64,000 nucleotides of DNA from Caprimulgus europaeus (taxonomy: Eukaryota > Chordata > Aves > Caprimulgiformes > Caprimulgidae): contig OU015530.1 of the NCBI GenBank assembly GCA_907165065.1, forward strand, positions 50,386,465 through 50,450,464. Direction: 5' to 3'. The notes beneath the pieces were generated by a model. It made no database searches and was not told the DNA's origin. It worked only from the letters and a program-made list of their open reading frames with translations. The position numbers and the translations under genes were made by a program. Positions 34,755 through 46,169 of this stretch are shown here, one piece after another (the first letter of the stretch is position 1; each line of letters starts with the position of its first letter).

Positions 34755-35095
34755 TGTTAGGACCCTGAGGGCATTTACTAGCCCTGCCCAGCCTCTACCC
34801 ACCCCTGGCCATGGCCCAGGAGGCCCATTTCAGCCCAGCCTGGGGCTGTCTGACCATGTCCCAACAACGACATAGGAGTGCAGGTCTCCAGGTTTTTTTC
34901 TGTCCCTGTCTCCTTCTGCTCCTGGCTGGACCACTTGGATGATCCCTGGTCCATGGCTTGGTGTGTTGGGGGCTGTCAATGGATGCTGTTACCAACCCCT
35001 GGTTCTGCCCACCACATCAGCCCTGATCAGACTGCACCACTGAGGAGGGCTGGGACTGTGCTGGGTCCTGTTCAGCTCCCCAGCCCCAACAGTGC
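34755..35095. other. GC-rich block of unknown origin
   Basis: About 340 bp that is much richer in G and C than the AT-rich flanks, with many CCTGG/CCAGG/GCCCAG words but few CpGs, so not a CpG island. The left edge (near TGTTAGGACCC at 34755) is abrupt. It could be an unrecognised LTR or other insertion, but I see no paired repeat or poly(A) signal to prove it. Its open frames are short (up to 146 codons) and unfamiliar. Confidence 0.45.
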
Positions 35096-38000
35096 AGAAA
35101 CATCCAGGTTTTCTGGTATTTTATATGAACTGTCTTTCCCTACCTCTAGAAAGAATCGCAAACACGGTGCTGAAGTGCAGTCAGTAATATCAGACTTGTT
35201 TTCCAAGCTTTGTAGGGACATGAATCTTCTCTCCCAAACACAGACAACGATCTTGCCACCCCCTGGCCCCTATTCTGTGCATCCTTTGTGTACTTTCAGG
35301 ACTAGCTTGTATTACTAGTTACTCTGAGGCTCATCAGATTTGGTTGTGTGGTTCAAGAGGAGTTTTGCCAAGAAGAAACAATTATTTTAGTTTCTAATCA
35401 TCAATAAGAACAGGAGTGGCAGGACACTTATGAATCAGTTGATCTGGGTTCTTGTCCAACAAGGATATTCTTTTTAAAATGAGGTCATACCAAACCTAGA
35501 CATCTTTTTTTCTCTCTGTTCAGGAATCCTTCCCAGCTGTCAACAGACAAAGTCCAATCCCTTTGTACAGTGGAGGTACTGTGAACTAATGTTAGTGTCA
35601 AACCTCATTGTATACATCCAAGGAGAAAAATGTTAAATTTTAAAGATCAATGAAGCTCATCTACTTTCATGATGCATTGTTCTCACTAACAGTGATGTAC
35701 GGGAAGCACCTGAGAGTCAATCTGGAAACTTCGTTGGCCAGGACACAACAATATCTCTTGGTTGTTGCTGCGTGGTCTGGCAGCTGTTGCTGCTAATCTG
35801 GTTATCAGGGCCTGCAGGTGTATCTGTATTTACACAACTGGCTTCTAAGGACCTACATTTATCAAGTTGTGATTTATACTCTACAGATTGCTTGGGTTTT
35901 TTAATTTTTTTTTGTTATTGAACACTGAGGATAAGACAGAATAAGGGAAGCCTGGTCTTATTTTCATGTAAGTTCAAGGTTTATTAAATTCCCCTGCATC
36001 AGTTTACCTTCCTAGATGTTTCCTTGTCTTTGCTGAGGTGAGTCATCGTGGTGAGTTGGTGGCAGTGAGGTTTAGGTACCACGCACAGCTGTATGTTCCA
36101 TCAGACTGTAGTGTTGTATCGAATCCGTGCCACGTGTTACTGCTGGATGCTGAGAGAGAGGATTTGTTATTTGGGTGCAATAGCCTATGAATATGGATCT
36201 CCTGCCTTCATGACCTGATATGGTATCTCCTCCTGGCATTGCACTGAGCTGGGAGCTGGTACAGGGATTGCTGCTGCCAGAATAGACATGCCCACTGCAG
36301 TCCCATCAGGTTGCATCCAGATAGGTGAACTTTCTGGCTTTCATTTCATGCTTTTCTCCCCTAGATCATAGAGAAGGCAAGGGTGGGTCTGGCAGACAGT
36401 GCCCTGGGCAATGGTTTATTTGAGGAGTCTGCAGGGTATACAAATGAATGCTCACCTCTTGTGTTATACTGGCATAAGGCATAAAGTTACTGCATGCCAT
36501 TTCAAATGCCCGTAAGTTTTCAGTAAGAAAGTGGCTCTCAAGACTGTATTTTGGGTTTTACCAGACATAATTCTGTATCTGTCAGCCCCATTGTTAATGA
36601 ATTTTTTCTTCTTCTGTCTCTGAAGGGATCTTCCTTCAGCAGTAAGGTCAGAGGTGATGTTCTGGTTCTGCCAAATCATCCACCAACTTCATTAGGTACC
36701 TGCCTGCTCCACAAATCACTTGAGATAATGATTGCATTTCCAGGAGAAATGGTGTTTCGTGGAATGACAGAACCATTCTATGAGATAGCTACATGCGTAA
36801 TATGAAATTATTGTCCAAAGATACGGTCTTTTTACTGGTGATTTTTTTTCAGATTATTTTTTTTCTTAATGATAACCTCAATTGCCCTGTGATATGACCA
36901 AAAGTTTCTTGGCAGCTAGCTGTCTTGTGTGTAAAGAAGAAAATATTTTCATGCATCTTATTTTATGACCTGTAGAGGTTTTGATGGGAGTGTATATTCA
37001 GAGCCATGATTTTCAGAGGAATAAGACTGAAATTTTAGTTCTCACTAGACCTCTGAAGGCTTCTCTTTTTCTTTTCCTTCTTGAATCTGTCACTGAAGAA
37101 CCTTTCACTTTGGCAATCAAGCAGACCATTAACGGTGACTCTTCAAAAAATAAATGTTCATGAAAATGAACTAACAGTAGCCAAGTACCATCAAGCAGAA
37201 ATATTGCTCTGGGTGCTAGAATCTATCTGAATTCATGACTCTGCTCTTCTTGGAATTTTGTTTAAATCAGAAATTCTGTCAGTAATTATTCACTTCCATA
37301 ATCTTCCAATTTATACACTACTGCACTTTTCAGATGTAAAGAGAACTATTGATTATTTCAGCAATAGAACAAAACCTTTTATGTTATCTTGCTTGTGGTT
37401 CCTGGTGAAGTTCCCAGATCCAGCCCACTGGAGATCTCAGAACAACCTTGTGGCTGTTCTTCTTGATCTCTGTCAAAAAGGCAAGCTACTTGGAGAGTGA
37501 TGCTCATGGAACACAGTCCTCTGCATCAGCTGACACCACTCATATGAGTGCTCTACTTGCTACTTAGTCTTTCTCCTGATGATGGCCCTCATTAGCCAGT
37601 TTCCTGCAGTGTGGAGGTCAGCAATGGGGAAAGACCGAAGACTATTTAATAAAGGAATTGTTCTCAGAGTGTCCTGCCTTTTGAGGACCACATCAGTTTC
37701 TGTGCTGTAACTAGTAAAATAATAAGCAGGTGGATAATAAGGTAGAAGGAACCTTTCTGTCTTTCATTTTGTGGTGCCAGGAGTGCGCCACAGTATGACA
37801 GCCCTTCAATGTGGTGCATCTGCAGAGGCAATGCACTGGGAGATATTTCTGGGCAGGAAACAAGAATAATTTGATGATGAGATATTTGGGATATGATTTT
37901 GCCTAAGTCATTCCTCCACGAGCCATGACTCTGTTCCAGGACAATGACAGCAGGACAATGACTGTCACTTAGCAGAAACTTACTGTGAGCCAGAGGAGTA

Positions 38001-38924
38001 GAAAACATGCTGAGCTGTTTGTGGACAGCCTGAATTCTTCTTGAAGCCCTGGGCCTAGGGAATAGCTAGAGCTAAGCACCTCTGAAGGTCTATGAAGAGG
38101 TGACATGGAGGACCTACTGAGAACTGAAGAAACTGAAGCCACTGGGGAGCAGTAGGTGCAGGATTTATTAAAATGAGGCTGTCTTAACGGGAGCCTAAGT
38201 AGATACCAAGATTTACAAACCTCTACTGGTTCCTGTCCATGTATGCACAGCACATAATCTAAATTGTTGCAAAGCACTTTTGCACTGACTCATAACCCAC
38301 ATTGGAAAGACAAATAGAGGCAGATCGTTGCGTTCATGTATGCATGTGGATAGACTGCTACTCCCTAGCACCATTGAAATGCCTGTAAAAAAATATAAAT
38401 CATGTACTGACAAATGTACACAAAAGGGGAGAAAAACCCAGGTAATATTTTATTGTAGTGTTGAGCCCCATTTCCGCAGCAGAGTTCCCTCTTTCAGCTG
38501 AAATGGTCCATTACTATATTACACTGCAAACTCTACAAAATTTCAAGGGAAAATAAAGGGACATTGTCATCGTATTGTCCTTCACTAACAAAAGTTACCT
38601 CCACTGTTTAAATAATATCCTTGGTCTTTGGCTCCACGCATTATTTAATAATCTTGGAAACTTCTGTGACCTTTAAGCAATAGTAAACTGTGATTGCTTG
38701 ACAAATAGGTCAATGTTTGTATAATAGTTGTGTCTTTGGAGGTACAAAAATATTCATCAGAATGCTTTGACTGACTTCCCCCACCCTTCGTTTCTTTGGC
38801 AGTTTTCCCGCAGCATTGCCCTCTGTTAAACATTATTCCACTTCAAGGGTATTTGCAGGACTAGGAAGCAGGCAGTATATTATGGTCCTTGAAAATCCAG
38901 GGTGGGGGAGGTTGTATGTCTCCA

Positions 38925-38958
38925 AGACACACACTCACACATGCGCACACATATACGC
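38925..38958. repeat. imperfect (CA)n microsatellite
   Basis: ACACACACTCACACATGCGC and onward; CA units with interruptions. Confidence 0.8.
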
Positions 38959-41385
38959 CATGAGTTACTGGTGGTAGAAAATATGTGTTAAAAAAAGCAG
39001 TTGGTAAAATGATTTGGTATCTTGTGTGCTATGCACCTTGGTGTAGATATGCTGGATTTATTCCTGGTTAACATGCACCCTGTTTTAGGGGGATGATAAA
39101 CTGGTATTTGCTGTTTGAAGGGCATACTTGAAAGCAAGGAACTGAGTTTGAACTTCTGGTTTTATTGTTAGCAGTGTTGGTTGCAGGGCCAGTTAAGCAA
39201 ACATGTGGGCTCCTGCATGCTCCTTAGCAATACTTAAAGGGAAAGTTGTATTGACACATTCTCTATTACTTAAGTTTGAATTAGAGTGATCATAAAAGTC
39301 AGAAGTAGTCTCAAACAAGAATATTGAAGAATGCAATAACTTTGTTCCGTGGTGTTTTATATAAAAGTGTCTGTAGTTTCACCATAGACTGCTTAATATT
39401 AAATGCCTTGGTAATATCTATTTTACACTAAAATGTGTGCCCCAGCATAGCTGCATAAGAATAATGAAATATCGGTTTCACTTAAAAAACCCAGATTTTT
39501 TCCACTGCAGCGCAATGTACATACCCAAATAGAAGTACAAATATAAACACATAAATGTGTATTATCCTTATACATACTGTTTTGAGAAATGCAAAACATG
39601 GAAAATAGCTCCAAGTTGTTTAATGTAATTGTAAATATTCTGCCTGTTTTTGCTTCTCTTAAGTGCATAGTTGTGTTTCTCAACATACAGTTGTTACACT
39701 CAAAAATTTGACCTGCAACCAAAATTCAAATCCTGCTTCTTAAAGAGAAATCATACATGAAGCATCAGCATTTATTATTTAAAATATTCTTTAGTTGCAG
39801 CTGATATTGTGCTTCAAATCCTACCTCCTTCTTAATCATCAAACAAAGATAAAAGATAAGAAGAACATTTTGATAACAGCTCTCAAGAAAACAACTAGAA
39901 AATTTTTATGTCAAATAAAGTCCATAAGCATTATGTTGATCATAATTTTGAGTGGGATTGTCTATCAGACATTTCTAGTTTAAGAGCTGAAACCCATTTT
40001 GTGTTTGACTGGTGTGTAGTATCTCAGGTCAAGGTCTGGTTTAACAATGAGGAAATCTTTCTAGCTTGAGGGGGGTTACATATACACTTGGCATATTTGA
40101 ACTAAAGCATCTTTATCTGTTGGCTTTTTTTTCAAAGACGGAAGCTCTCAACACTTTCAACTTGAGGCACAGTAGAAGAAGCCCTTGGCATTTCGGTGCC
40201 ATCTTTGAGTTGGATCTCAAGGATAAATTCCTGCCCTTTGCTTGGCTTGCACCGTTATTAATACTCTAACTGGGACATGCTCTGAAGTAGTTCTGACTCA
40301 ATAGTTCTCTGTTAATTAATTAGTAATACTCTATCTGAGAATACTGCCAGGTTACAACAGATACGGATAACTCCTAAGTATTTGCTGCATTCAATAAATA
40401 GAGGCTTCAAAGAAGCTACCTGGTAGTGAGGAGTAGGGTTTTTAATTATTTCAAGTGGTCGAGCTGTGAAAGGAAACTATAAGAGTTTTCTTACAACTTT
40501 TTTCCCCTCTTGGAGAATGTTCTGCTTTTAAAAATATATATTTATTTAATTTTTAATTTTTGGCAAAAAAATTTCTCATACATTCTCCAAGGTTTACACT
40601 TTGCCTGATAGCAGAATGGCATTTTGCCTGGCAGAAAAGCAGAGTCACCTCTTAGCTAGGGGAGTATAAGCAGTGGGCAAACAAGAAGTTAGTTTTGAGA
40701 GGAAAGGACTTACAGGTAATGCTATAAAAATTAGAACCCAAATGATGCACTACTCTTCTGTGGCTGCAACCATTTAGCCCTCCTTTAGAAATGAAGGTCT
40801 TCAGGAGAGTAGTCCTAATTCAGAAACGGGATCCAGGTGCTGTAAAGTCTGGTGAAAGACCAACTAGAAATGGACACACACTTAATGATCCTGGAGTAAG
40901 TTGTATTGTTATTCAGATAATGATTAGGCAATGATGATCTACACTGATTAAGATCTGAAATGGTAAAAAAGGAAAAAGTAATTGAGGTGACTGCTCTATT
41001 AGAGTTAAGGTTTGGCTGTATTAACACAGGAAAATTAATTCATGTATTTACTCATTAGCACTGACTTCAAAATGCAAATGATACACGTTTACAAGATATT
41101 CACACTATTTAAAATAGTTACTGAAGAATCTGTGAACTTAAGAGGAAGGTTATAAACATGTTTGGTTTTCTTCATTTTAACATTTAAAAAATAACAAAAT
41201 TTTCACAGAGAATCCCCAAATATGCAGGCAATCTTATAAAATACAGAATTTACCGTAAAAAAATCTGAGAGTGTACAAATTCAGATTTGTCAGGGAAACC
41301 GGTTGCTTGCAAACAGTTGGAAATGTCCTCTTGAGTGTCACTTTTTATGATAATCCACAGTTGCTGAAGATATCTACATTTGCAA

Positions 41386-41427
41386 GAAAATAAGATAGAT
41401 AAAATAAGATAAAATAAAGTAAAAATA
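41386..41427. repeat. (AAAATAAGAT)n-like tandem tract
   Basis: AAAATAAGATAG, AAAATAAGAT and AAAATAAAGT units in tandem, about ten bases each. Confidence 0.75.
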
Positions 41428-41469
41428 TCCTCTCAATAATTAGCGATGTGCTCATTGGAACAAAAATGA

Positions 41470-42490
41470 AACTTTATAGTAGAGCGTTTGTCATCTTCCT
41501 CTCTTCTACGCTCACCCCTCATGGTTTCATTTGCCGCCTTTCCTTATTTTTCCTGCTTTCTTTCCTCTGCAGTCTTCACCATCTCTTTTCATTCTTTTTC
41601 CCTAATCGTCATCCAAAGCTGCAATCTCCTGACACATCCATGCACTCTTACACGCGCTCCTGTTCACCCATGAATTGCCTTTTGTCCATGGCCACTTTGC
41701 TTGACTCCAAAGCAACATTCCTGGTGTAGAAACGGTAACGCTATATGGAATTTGTTCACATCATCTCCTTCTAGCTCCTATATATCCCAGATCCCTGAAT
41801 TCATTTGCCTTGCCTTGCTTCCAGGACTTCTCTTTCTTCGTGCATCCTCTTGTTGTCCCATGTTCCCTGACCACGCAGGGCCTGGCTGGGTGTGTCTTTT
41901 TCCTGCTACTTTCAGTACTTTCCTCCTAGCATTCTCCACTTTGTTATTGCTATCATCAGTATCTGTTTAATTCCTATTAATTTCTGCTTAATTTTCCCCA
42001 TATGCACAACTCTCAAACTCTTTAAGTTTCTATTCAATCCCAACACGTCTTTCTCATTTGTTGTCCACCTTCATCTCTGATCTGATTCCCTCATGACCAC
42101 ATTTTACTGTACCTCACTCTGAACTACATTTTTCTTTCATGTCATGAGTTGTGCCTGACCAGTTTTTATTTTTCTTTTTTCCCCCTTCCCTCCATTTTTT
42201 CCTTTCTACTCTTTTTTTCCTCTTTTTTTCCTCTTTTTTTTTTTTTCCCATCCACAAATACAAATTCTTCATTACTATATCCATCAGAAATATCATGGCA
42301 AATTTTTCCTAAACTCAGCTTTAAACCATGTAACTTCTCCTTTGCATCCTTCTACTTCCTGCTTCTTCTGAATTACTTCAAATGTAATCTATATTCTTGT
42401 CAGGAGTCATTCATAACCAGTTGTTTCCTAGTTACTACCCCTTTTCCTCATCAGTACACACCTTCAGTTGTTCCTAGACATCAGTCTTGA
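41470..42490. other. 1-kb pyrimidine-biased (+ strand) region
   Basis: For about a kilobase the + strand is strongly enriched in T and C, with CTTCCTCTC, TTTCCTCTGC, CTTTTTCCC and similar runs throughout, while both flanks are A-rich or mixed. Several + strand frames are open here (up to 113 codons) only because stop codons need purines; their F/S/L/P-rich translations are not evidence of genes. No family recognised. It ends in the dense homopyrimidine tract listed next and then fades. Confidence 0.65.
42163..42249. repeat. 87-nt polypyrimidine tract
   Basis: Only three purines (at 42168, 42194 and 42208) interrupt 87 bases, and 42209-42249 is an unbroken 41-nt homopyrimidine run with a repeated TCTTTTTTTCC unit. 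Such tracts can adopt triplex structures and are length-variable. Confidence 0.9.
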
Positions 42491-44329
42491 ATTTTCCTAT
42501 GATAATTTTAATTCTTGGGGGAAAATTCTTATCATCTCCTACCAAAAAAGTATCAATTATTATTTTTAACATCTCTACTTTTAAGATCTCTCTTTCTGTG
42601 TTGCTTGCAGAATAGAAGTTAGGGCACTGCTATACAGAGACTTTCTGATTGACATTTTCATTTTCTCTGTGTACTTTCATCCTTACTTCTATGGAAATAA
42701 CAAATTGTGGATAGAAGAAGGTAAACCAAGCTTTTAGTTTAGTAGATACAGCTCTTAATGCAGTGGGATCCTTTTTAATATATCATTATTCTTCTTAGTG
42801 AAATTGAACTTGATGAAATTCCTAGTGAATTGAAGCAAAATTTTCCCAGCTCACAAAAGTAATGTGGCACCTAAAACAACTGCAAAACAAGATTTCCCAT
42901 CTCTCTATCTTACAGTTACACCACCATCTAATGAGCACTGTATCACCCTCAAACTCCTATGATATAAAATATATTTCATTATAAGATGAATTTCTAGAAG
43001 ACCTAAATGGCATTTTTTCAAATTAACTAACTTTGAAACAGTGGGAGGATAGCTGGGAGAGTGTTTAATGGAAGAGAATATGGTGTCCTCCCTTCCAAAC
43101 AACTCAAGTCACAGCATGTCTTGAAATCTGCAAACCAGTTCTGTTCTGACGACGTGCAGTGACCTTGGTGGAGAAACAGTGGTTTGTCAAAACTGTTGAT
43201 TCATGAAGTTTAAAGCTAGCCTTCAGGATTGCAGGAAAATGGATTCTAGGTGAAATATCAATTATAGCCTTTCCGAGTAACATCTTTAATGTGAAAGCTA
43301 TTGCTTTTTAAATCCACCATGGTTCATACTGACAAATGAATATGCCTTAAGCAATTAGTATTTAGAATACAGAATTTCAGAGAACAGCTCAAAACCTAAA
43401 ACACCCCTCTGAGTTGCTCAGTGGTGAGGAAAGAAGTAGAAAGGCAAGTAGACTAATTGCACTATGTACTCTGCACCTTTGACATCTGTTGAAATTGATG
43501 GGAGCTGAAGATATGTACGGCATTTCACAGATCAAGGTTTTGACACTAACTGTTACTTGGTTCCTTTTTATGCAAAGTAAGTACCTACATGACCATCCTA
43601 AACATATATGTGATAAAACTTAGCTCTGCCTCCCATTTGAATCCTGCTAAATGTCCTACGCATGAAGTTCCTTCCAAGTCAAAACCAGAGTATAGCAGGC
43701 TCTCTTTATGTTGAGGGTGAAACAACATGCCAGCTGCATTTATTTCTTGCATGGCTGTTGGAGAGACATGCTGCAGATATCTGTGATGCTTGTCTTTAGC
43801 GGAGGAGGAGAGTATCCTGAGGCGCCTTGCTGTACGCTGTCTGTGCAGAGCTGGAAGGGGAAGAATTGTGGTAACATGCAGGGCAGCCAGCACTGTGCAT
43901 TAGTTACATACATCTCATGAACCTGTTCTGGATTTCAACTAGTGCAAATGAGGGAATGCTGATCAAATGACTTCTTCGTGTACTGGAAAAGAAAATAATA
44001 AAAAAATAGGGATCTCAATTATTTTTAAGCAAGCAAAGAACTAATTGAAAAATAATTACAAAGCAATAAATGTTTCATATGTGAACATCATCAAGGCAAT
44101 GAAGCATTGGAAGAAGAGAATGGCATTTTTCTGACCTATCTAATATAAGAAGATAATCACAAGAAACTGTATTTTAAAGAAAATGCTTTTTTTTTCCTCA
44201 TATCTGTATTACTGCAAATTACTCTGCTGTGAAGGAAAATCAATTGTTATGGCTATTGAGTGCTTTTTAATAACATTCTTATACATGGCTTTTTGGTAAA
44301 AGTTACTCTAAATTCAAACATCTTTGTAA

Positions 44330-44625
44330 ATATCTTATGTGAATTATCTTATAACTTAGATATGATTCAAGTTATGCTTGTAAAATCTCCACTTAAAATG
44401 AATTTCCATGTGACAGGTAATTGGCTGCAGGCCTGGTTTTTTGTTATTGATTTAACTTAATGCCAATGTACACAGGTGTGTTGGCGGGTTATTCAAGCTT
44501 CCAAGGCACCCACATTTGGCAGGACAATAAATTGTTGCATAATAAGATTATTTTCCCCCTTCAGTCTTGAATCTTTTCAAAACTCGTATTTTAAAGCTTT
44601 GTAGGTATTTACGTGGGTGAGAGAA
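44330..44625. other. candidate conserved non-coding element
   Basis: A repeat-free block containing AGGTAATTGGCTGCAGGCC near 44417, TTGATTTAACTTAATGCC near 44448, and ACAATAAATTGTTGCATAAT near 44523. The last has a near-palindromic ACAATAAATTGT core. Texture suggests constraint; not proven. Confidence 0.3.
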
Positions 44626-44711
44626 AAATACCCAACAATGTTACCATGAGGCATGTTTCAATTTATTGTTTGAGGCGCTCAAGGAAGCAGCAACATGGAG
44701 ATAAGATATCT

Positions 44712-44729
44712 GCAAATATATATATTTGC
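44712..44729. repeat. 18-bp perfect palindrome
   Basis: GCAAATATATATATTTGC is self-complementary. Its AT core makes it less surprising than a mixed-sequence palindrome. Confidence 0.85.
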
Positions 44730-44963
44730 CAGCTGAAGAGAAAAACCAAAACCTTTCTATAAATTAGGATGTTTCTTAGTTCGTTTTTTTCATGCTATAT
44801 AAAATTCTACATTGTTGGCAGGTGAAACTGGTTATTTTAGAAAGAAATACAACACTGACAATATCAGCTGTTCGGTGTGCTTTAAATGCAGACAGCAGAT
44901 GTGATTTGCCCTTGCACACAGAAATATCTGCATCGCAGACATCCAACTGAGGCCTCATTTGAA

Positions 44964-45022
44964 TACTTTGAGCAAAATCCTGGCTCTGTTTAAGTTGATG
45001 GGAATTTTGCCATTAACTTCAG
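44964..45022 (+). repeat. fragment of an ancient sauropsid dispersed repeat
   Basis: AGCAAAATCCTGGCTCTGTT, then AAGTTGATGGGAATTTTGCC, then ATTAACTTCAG follow the remembered sauropsid consensus 'aaatcctggccccattgaagtcaatgggaattttgccattgacttcaatg' over about 55 bases. The core is itself a loose inverted repeat (TTGAAGTC ... GACTTCAA). This is the clearest copy in the window. Confidence 0.65.
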
Positions 45023-46138
45023 TTAAGCTTTGGTTTACTTTTCTGGTAATGAAATATGTGGCAAGATAGGTATCCTTGAGGAACACAGGCTAATATGGAG
45101 AAAATGGAGAATGCCACAGCAGGTCACACGTAATGCAAATTCTCAGGAGAGCAGTCACCTTGGAGGAAAAGAAGGGGAAGCATTGCTATGGGAGTGCTTC
45201 ATACAGAATGGTGGGAGGAGATTTCACGAAAGGATGTGGAAGACTGTTCCAAGTATAGCAGGTAGCATGATTGAACGTGTAAAATTGAGAGGAGGAGAAA
45301 ACACTTCTCCTTTCACAAGCCTGAAGAAAAGAACGAAGAATGAAGCATTGTATCCAAACTTTGGAAGAGTCTGGACTCGGGGAAAAGCCTTATGATGGCT
45401 CTTCTTTCACCCAGTTGTTTCTCTTGGGATTAGTTCAAAAGAAGGATTTGTATAGCCTTCCAGATTTGTCCACTAATCTGTGTTTCAGAGAAAAGCATAG
45501 TAAGACGTCCCTGCACAAGGAAAAGACCACAGCTGAGAAAGCCAACTCAGGACAGGAGTGAAATGCTTCACCTGAATGATTCAGAGCAGCTGTGTTGCAC
45601 TCAAGTAGGCAATCCCTCTCCTGGGCCAAGGGCTATTTTTTTCATCCTGGCACTTTGTTTCATAAGAAATAAAATACTGTCAGCACGTTAATATAATGGC
45701 ACAGTCCCAACGATGGCTTTGGAAATACTGCGGTTTGTTAGCGCTTTTCCACAGTGACCTCAAGGATCCATGCACAGCCTGTGCTAGTTTAGTAGAAGCA
45801 TATCAGATACTACCAGTAAATATGTACTTGGGAACTCTAATATTTGCATTACTGCAGATCCATTATATTTTATAATGCTAAAGTTATCCCAGTAACTTCT
45901 TGAGTGGGAAAATTTTTGACAGAAGCTGCATTTACTCCAAAGGAGCAGTTGCAAGCTATCATGTCACATTGTGCTCTGAGATACCTTATGTAAAAAGTCA
46001 TTGACACCATAGACAAGAAGTTGTCTGGGTCTGTAGTGTAAAGCAGATGATAGAGTATCACTAAAAATCCTTATGAAATATTTATCAAAAGCTCGTTGCT
46101 CTGGATGCCCACCAGACACTATATGAAAATTAAATAGC

Positions 46139-46169
46139 TGTTGGTTTTGTTTTTGTTTTTTTTCTCTTT
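46139..46169. repeat. T/G-rich low-complexity run
   Basis: TTGGTTTTGTTTTTGTTTTT type sequence; low complexity. Confidence 0.75.

Larger units (their letters stand above)
32661..41469. other. long non-coding stretch, no gene seen
   Basis: No recognised exon. Two open frames at 32678-33169 (+, 163 codons) and 33008-33490 (-, 160 codons) overlap antiparallel; neither shows a domain, and I treat both as chance. A frame at 34878-35318 is a product of local GC richness. An AT dinucleotide run lies at 33823-33838. Named sub-blocks are listed separately. Confidence 0.6.

Noticed and set aside
41448-42490. Several overlapping F/S/L/P-rich + strand frames
   Set aside because: They are open because the + strand is pyrimidine-rich and stop codons need purines; no coding evidence.
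45340-45561. Frame containing GEKPYD, similar to a C2H2 zinc-finger linker
   Set aside because: No Cys/His pairs at zinc-finger spacing on either side, so the linker-like string is a coincidence.
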